Below the pieces are notes generated by a model that worked only from the letters and a program-made list of their open reading frames with translations, did not search any database and had not been told where the DNA came from. Positions 58,881-64,000 of a DNA stretch of 64,000 nucleotides are shown here, piece after piece. Source of the DNA: Straminergon stramineum. Lineage: Eukaryota; Streptophyta; Bryopsida; Hypnales; Calliergonaceae. The DNA lies in contig OY987269.1 in the NCBI GenBank assembly GCA_963920665.1, positions 19,842,501 to 19,906,500 of the forward strand, in the 5' to 3' direction. Numbering within the stretch: the first letter of the stretch is position 1; each line of letters starts with the position of its first letter. A program made the position numbers and the translations under genes.

Positions 58881-61097
58881 TAGTCTTCTATTTTTTTCTC
58901 TGGGGATCGCATTGGTTTGCTGATTTTCCCCTAATAAGATATAGGCACCTATTCCCCTTAAACCAATCGTGAAAATATTTAGATACAAAGAGTTTGAAAT
59001 GTACACCCTACTTACATGAATGTAAAAAATATTTTGAACCATGTCGTATAGTTGAACTTTAAAAATGATAGTATATTCATCTAAATCTAGTAAATTACCA
59101 TTTGGAGGGAGATTCAAATTTTTCAATTGTCAATGTGTTATAAATAGCATCATGTATTGATTTCACACCAATGTATGCATATTTGGTTAAAGTGTTGATT
59201 ATAGGTGCTTCCACCTTATTAATACGTCCAATATAGAATTTATCAAAGTTCCATTACTTTAGATTAGTGAAGATATTAATGTCCACAAGTAACTTAATAG
59301 GGTTAGTATTGACATGAAATCAGCAATTAGCACTACTTTTAAGCCCTCACGAATAGTAAAAATCATGGCTAAGGAGAATTAACCTACATCTTCTTTATTT
59401 CTCACCTATCTACACAAAATCCTAAAACTAATTATTGCCCACTAATGATCAAATGCATATTCATATTTGGAATTATAGACCCCAAATTAGTATGAGAGAG
59501 GTAAGAAATACGAAATTAACTAACCACAAATTGGGGGTGGGTCACATTCTAATACTATCTCTAGGTTGGTGAAAAAAATCAAGCATGAGGTCAGATTTTC
59601 AAAGCCAGAAATTAGTTTTACCAAGCTTAATATGAACCTACTCAACATGTAAGAAAAATCACATTAAAAAAGTCCAATAAGAATATGAGTAGACTTCCTA
59701 TTTTTAATATTGTTGGTTCTTATTGGTAACTCAACAAGAATTCCAACTTCTCATAGCATACACTTTTTAAGACACCATATGAAGAAGTGAATTAATTACA
59801 AATACTAAATACATGTACTCAATATTCAATATTTGATAACTATGACCCAAACAACCTCCAAATACCTTCTTAACCCTACAAGTGATTGTCACTATGCAAA
59901 TACTAAGTTTCCAATGGATGACACCAAATCCTTCCACGTAAGACAGAAGTGCCAAAATCAATTCATCCTTGGTATTTGTGTGGAAAGGAGAAGGTCTTGC
60001 ACAGTAGTTTGACCTCCAATGAATGCTCTTGCATTTGTTTTTTTCAAGCCAACAACCATCATAACCAACAAAAAAAAAATGTTTTTTTTCTTCCACAATG
60101 ACCACCCGATCAATCGAGTCCTTCAAGGACCACTAAATGTCACTTTTTACTTGCAACACAATATAAATTATGATATTTTTTCCCAATTTCATAAAACTCT
60201 CGATCAATGCAATGCAATGCAATCACGTGCCAATTACAAACTCCATTCATCCATCCATCCATCCATCCTTCCTTTTGCTGTGACATGAAAAAATGAGTTT
60301 CATTGCATTCCTTATTCAAAGTGACTATTAAACTAACTGACATTGGATTGAACCCCCAACACTGTTTGGGGTTCCGGGTCTGCACCCTTTTTTTCCACCT
60401 GGGCGCCGCATCTGCTTTCCCGGTGCCATTGCTTGCTCATTTGGGGTCAGTGGAGACTCCGTTGCATTGCAAGACAAGAACTTTTATTAACTTAAGTTAC
60501 TGTATTCTGTACGCTTGTACTATTGTGCACTCCCACTTGCGCAAAAGGGGAAAGCGCAAGGAATGGACATTGGAAAGAGCCCGCAGGGGGGGGATGGTAT
60601 GATGAGTAATGACTGGGGACGACGGACTTGCAAAGTCGTGGGTGTGTTCCCATGTGGGCAGCGAGATCCGCATGGGGAAATGACTTATGGAACGATGACG
60701 AAAATTGAATATTCATCGTGGATTAATTAGGAAGAGTTGGTGAAAAAAAATTGAGATTGTAGGTGAAACCAATGCTCACTACACTAATAAGGATATTTTA
60801 CACAACCACACTAATTGATTTGGAAATTCTGTAAGTTTTTTTTAGTTTCGATGACTATTTTGACCAAGAATATATATACAAGTAGAATCTCTTGTAGTGC
60901 ATGGTGTTGAGACTATGCACTAAGAGAGTTTTATGCATTTAGAGAATGCCATAGGGCTACTTGTCTTTTTATCTTGAAGCATGTGCCACATGTCTTTTCA
61001 TCTTGAATCATAGGCATGGGCCACCTATTGTTTACAGACTTTCTTAATGCATAATATGCACCAAAGGACGGTGCACTAAGAAAGGTTCTACCTATAC

Positions 61098-61165
<68 letters not shown>

Positions 61166-62018
61166 AATCATTTATAAATATAGTTGGTAAAAAATATTCT
61201 TTAAAAAATAAAAATTGATAGCACTTATAAATTAATTAGTATGGTTTATATTGATAGCATTATTAGTATAATGGAAAACATAGAGCTCTAAATAGATTAT
61301 TTTTTAAAGTAGACCATTGGTCCAACTCATCACATTGTGTTAATCCAATTTGTTCAAATTAATTTTACAAGTTTTTAATTAGACAAGTTAGACCAAGAGT
61401 GGGTCTTAAAACTTAGAGATTTGAATCATGTTGTGTTTTCTACTAAGGTGCCCTCCACACACACATGCACCACTAACCCTAAATCACCATCTCCACTTTG
61501 TGTACATCTCCCAAATCAATTATGTACCTAGGTGGAACAAACAATTTTAGACTTAAACTTTGTTCCTTCATAACTTTTTCATATTGTCTCCAAACACTAC
61601 ATTCTTTGATGCGTTGGAATCTCCTTTCACTTGGCAACAAGAAAATCAAAGAAAATTTAACTAGTCTAATAATAGTAACAAATCACAATAGCAAAAAGTG
61701 GCAAATTTGGGAAGTACCTACATGGCTTTTTTTTTCCAATTTTTATACAATGCCAAAGTGGCAATATAAAATGTTACAATGGTGCTCCAAATTTCATCAT
61801 CCATCCACACATTGGATAGAAAATGTCACATTAGCACATGTCACATGTCCATGAATTTGTTTTCATCCACAATTTGACAATTTCATCCATTTAAAAAAAC
61901 CCTGAAGTCTTCTTCCAAAAAACCTCATAGTTGGCTACCATTTTCTAGCCAAATTATTTTTTTCCAGTGCAATCTGGCACTAGAAAGCCCCCCAAAACAC
62001 CCCCAATGCCCACCTTAA
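58881..62018. other. AT-rich gene-free spacer with small repeats
   Basis: No gene is recognised. A partial copy of the 222-bp TTAA element lies at about 59920-60040 (shared 'tttgacctccaatga'). A (CATC)n run occurs at 60247-60268 and (TA)n(GA)n at about 61105-61160. A less AT-rich patch at 60370-60720 has no coding signal I can defend. Confidence 0.45.
60882..61091. mobile_element. 210-bp inverted-repeat element
   Basis: GTAGAATCTCTTGTAGTGCA at the left is mirrored at the right, whose reverse complement reads GTAGAACCTTTCTTAGTGCA. The interior is non-coding. No convincing target duplication is seen. Confidence 0.6.
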
Positions 62019-62247
62019 CCCTTAAATGTTGAACTAGTGACCGTGAAAATCAGCCCTTTTGGAATCGTGTGACATCATCTACTTCAAAAAAAACAAAAAT
62101 ATTCATTGGGGGAGTCAAACTATTATAGAAGATCTCCCCTTTCCACCCCTAATTCCAAGGATGAATATTATAGTTGCAACTCTCTCCTACAAAGGAAAAT
62201 TCCTTGTCATTCATTAGACAAAAAAACGTCCACCGCGTCATTTATGG
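62019..62247 (-). mobile_element. 229-bp TTAA-flanked MITE, second copy
   Basis: It is flanked by TTAA (62015-62018) and TTAC (62248-62251). Its reverse complement aligns end to end with 4933-5154, including 'ggaaaggggagatcttcta' and 'gatgatgtcaca'. The left end reads CCCTTAAATGTTGAA. Confidence 0.75.
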
Positions 62248-62251
62248 GTTA

Positions 62252-62900
62252 CGTTACAGACATGTCAACCCAAAGTGCTCAAAGCAAGGCAACTTCCAAT
62301 GTAATCTAAGGTAAAAGCTACAGTTGATTTGTTTCCAAAAGCATGTTTCATGATTTGGCAGGAGTCCCTATCATCAGAATATTGAGGAATCTAAGAGACC
62401 CCCAATTCCATCAAATGGGAGTAAATTAAATTATTTCCAATCAATTTTGTCGCCTAAGCAAAGGAAAGGAAAGCAAAGCAACTGCCTTAAGGCATTGCAA
62501 GATTTGATGGTTCCACCTTGTCACATCAGCAGCAGCAACAGCAGCAATGGCAGCCCCTCCTCCTCCGCCATTCCCGACCACTTGCTTCACACTGTTCCAA
62601 GCCCCCCTTTGGAATGCAAGAACCGGTCAGTTTCAAGCAATTAGTGTGGCCCCTTATTTGGTGTGACCAGGTGCACTTAATGATAATTCCTTCACAAGAT
62701 TCAGAGGTCCACATCATTCATACGGCATTGTTCAGTGCCCACTTGTGCTTTCGTCCCTTGCTGCTGATAGTGCAAAAAAAATTCTTGTTGTGGAGAACAC
62801 AATAAAAAAAATAAAAAATAAATGTGTTCCATCATGGCTTAGGTATTAGTTGAACACTACAAGTGTTTGAATGAAAGAGATGGTTTGATTTATTTGTTTT
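62252..62900. other. Spacer with a short CAG-rich patch
   Basis: A CAG/CAA repeat lies at about 62524-62550, within open frames on both strands that lack any recognisable domain or splice context. I see no supportable gene. Confidence 0.4.
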
Positions 62901-62904
62901 TTAA

Positions 62905-63815
62905 CCCCTAGAGGACCATTGTCCCCTTGGGGGACAAACTGGATTTCAAGCAGTCTCAATTTTTGTCATGATTTTTTGAAATTTTTTGTGGAAATAAGAA
63001 AACTGATTAGCTTTGTGGGAATATAATTTATTTTTTTTAATTGGTGCTTGGGAACAAAAATTATGCCCAAATAAAGCTCAAAACATGGGAGATTGGGTAG
63101 CAACAAAAAAAATCAAAAATTTGATTTTTTTTTTGGTAAATTCAAAAAAATCTAATAGATTACATTTTTGTGTACATGGAAAGCTTGGATTCATTTCATT
63201 TGGATAAGTGATGTGAAAGTTATGGATAATCTTAATCTTCAGGTAATTTAAGAATCTTCTTGAAAATGTAACTTGTGGGATTCATTTCCAAATGCAATTT
63301 ATACGATTTTAAGAGGAAAGAAAAGGTCCACATGGTTTAGTTTCCTTGCTAGAGCAATCTCACCATAGGGATTAGTGAATTTTAATTCTATCTTAGAGGT
63401 ATTAATAATTTAGATTTTCCTTCTATCTCATACCGACTTCTACTTAATATTTTTAAGAATGAAAATTCATTTTTTAAAAAATTTCTTTTCTTCCACTAGA
63501 CTCTCAACTCAATTTTCCACCATAAAGATTTAAACTTCAAAACTTTGTAGTTCAAAAAAATTTAAGTTGAGAAGGTTCAAAGTCAAATTATCTAATCCAC
63601 CAGTGTGCAAAAGAAATATTTTTTCACTTTAAACACAAATATCTTGCAATCTATGAGGTCAAAATTTCTGAAATTTATCCCACACATTCTCATACTATTT
63701 AGGTGTATGATCAAACGTCCAAAAAATAAAAGTTTCAAATTTGTCTACTTTTTGCAATAGAAATGGTAGTTTTGAGTGTTATTTGGCAAAAAAAAAAGCC
63801 TTGGTCCTTTAGGGA
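62905..63815 (+). mobile_element. TTAA-flanked element, intact reference copy
   Basis: Perfect TTAA flanks (62901-62904 and 63816-63819) bracket 911 bp with ends CCCCTAGAGGACCA and, from the right, TCCCTAAAGGACCA. The interior is non-coding and AT-rich. This is the best preserved member and supplies the unoccupied TTAA sites used to read the nested insertions at 28245-28830 and 4933-5154. Confidence 0.85.
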
Positions 63816-64000
63816 TTAATCTTATGAAGCACTTGTACTTCATTAGTAATATTTGTATCATTGATTTAATGAAGATAGAATGGGCTATTTGTGAGACCCT
63901 TTGTATTCCTTTGTCCCATCTATCAATGAAAATTAGTCACTAGCCACTTCATTATGGAAGGGAGAATGGATTGTTTTCAATTCCCTTCTCATTTCTCAAC

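Noticed and set aside
61105..61160. (TA)n(GA)n tract
   Set aside because: An ordinary microsatellite.

Overview
The window is nuclear DNA of a land plant. Spliceosomal genes with many short exons carry plant-type proteins: a chloroplast YCED/DUF177 protein, a plant equilibrative nucleoside transporter, an OCT7/NiaP-like carrier, PIG-M and POP1. Between them lie decayed Copia and LINE retroelements and very AT-rich spacer. A seed-free plant such as a moss or other bryophyte is my guess from the style of the sequence; nothing seen here fixes the species. No prokaryotic feature, CRISPR array or toxin gene was found.

Layout. 1-3989 (+): the 3' part of a gene for a protein with two EF-hands followed by a HAT/TPR helical-repeat domain, cut by the left edge. 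4.0-10.85 kb: AT-rich spacer with TTAA-flanked inverted-repeat elements and old dispersed repeats. 10857-14084 (-): a DUF177/YCED-like gene with a probable one-base frameshift in its first exon. 16.06-19.3 kb: a wrecked Ty1/Copia element (primer binding site, gag, integrase, RT), abutted at about 19.3-22.2 kb by a wrecked LINE. 22.2-30.1 kb: gene-free, AT-rich, including one TTAA element inserted inside another. 30182-34958 (-): ENT nucleoside transporter. 35.0-38.8 kb: spacer with small inverted-repeat elements. 38883-44238 (-): OCT7/NiaP-like major facilitator. 45262-46287 (+): NDUFAF4-like complex I assembly factor, divergent from the carrier. 46970-50520 (-): PIG-M, GPI mannosyltransferase I. 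51034-57373 (-): POP1, the large protein of RNase P/MRP. 57.4-64 kb: gene-free spacer with more small inverted-repeat elements.

I assembled all seven gene models by hand from GT-AG (one GC-AG) splice sites. Exon phases close for every intron, except for the single extra base in the DUF177 gene. The genes are unrelated housekeeping and transport functions and do not form a cluster or pathway.

The most interesting observations concern structure. First, a family of roughly 0.6-0.9 kb non-coding elements has ends of the type CCCCTAAAGGACC flanked by TTAA, with one copy sitting inside another at a TTAA that is still unoccupied in a third copy. This looks like piggyBac-type insertion in a plant genome. 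Second, introns of four neighbouring genes carry tandem duplications of about 110-270 bp, one of which has multiplied a 5' splice site of PIG-M. Third, a repeat family is shared by introns of the OCT7-like and PIG-M genes at almost the same distance from the 3' splice site.
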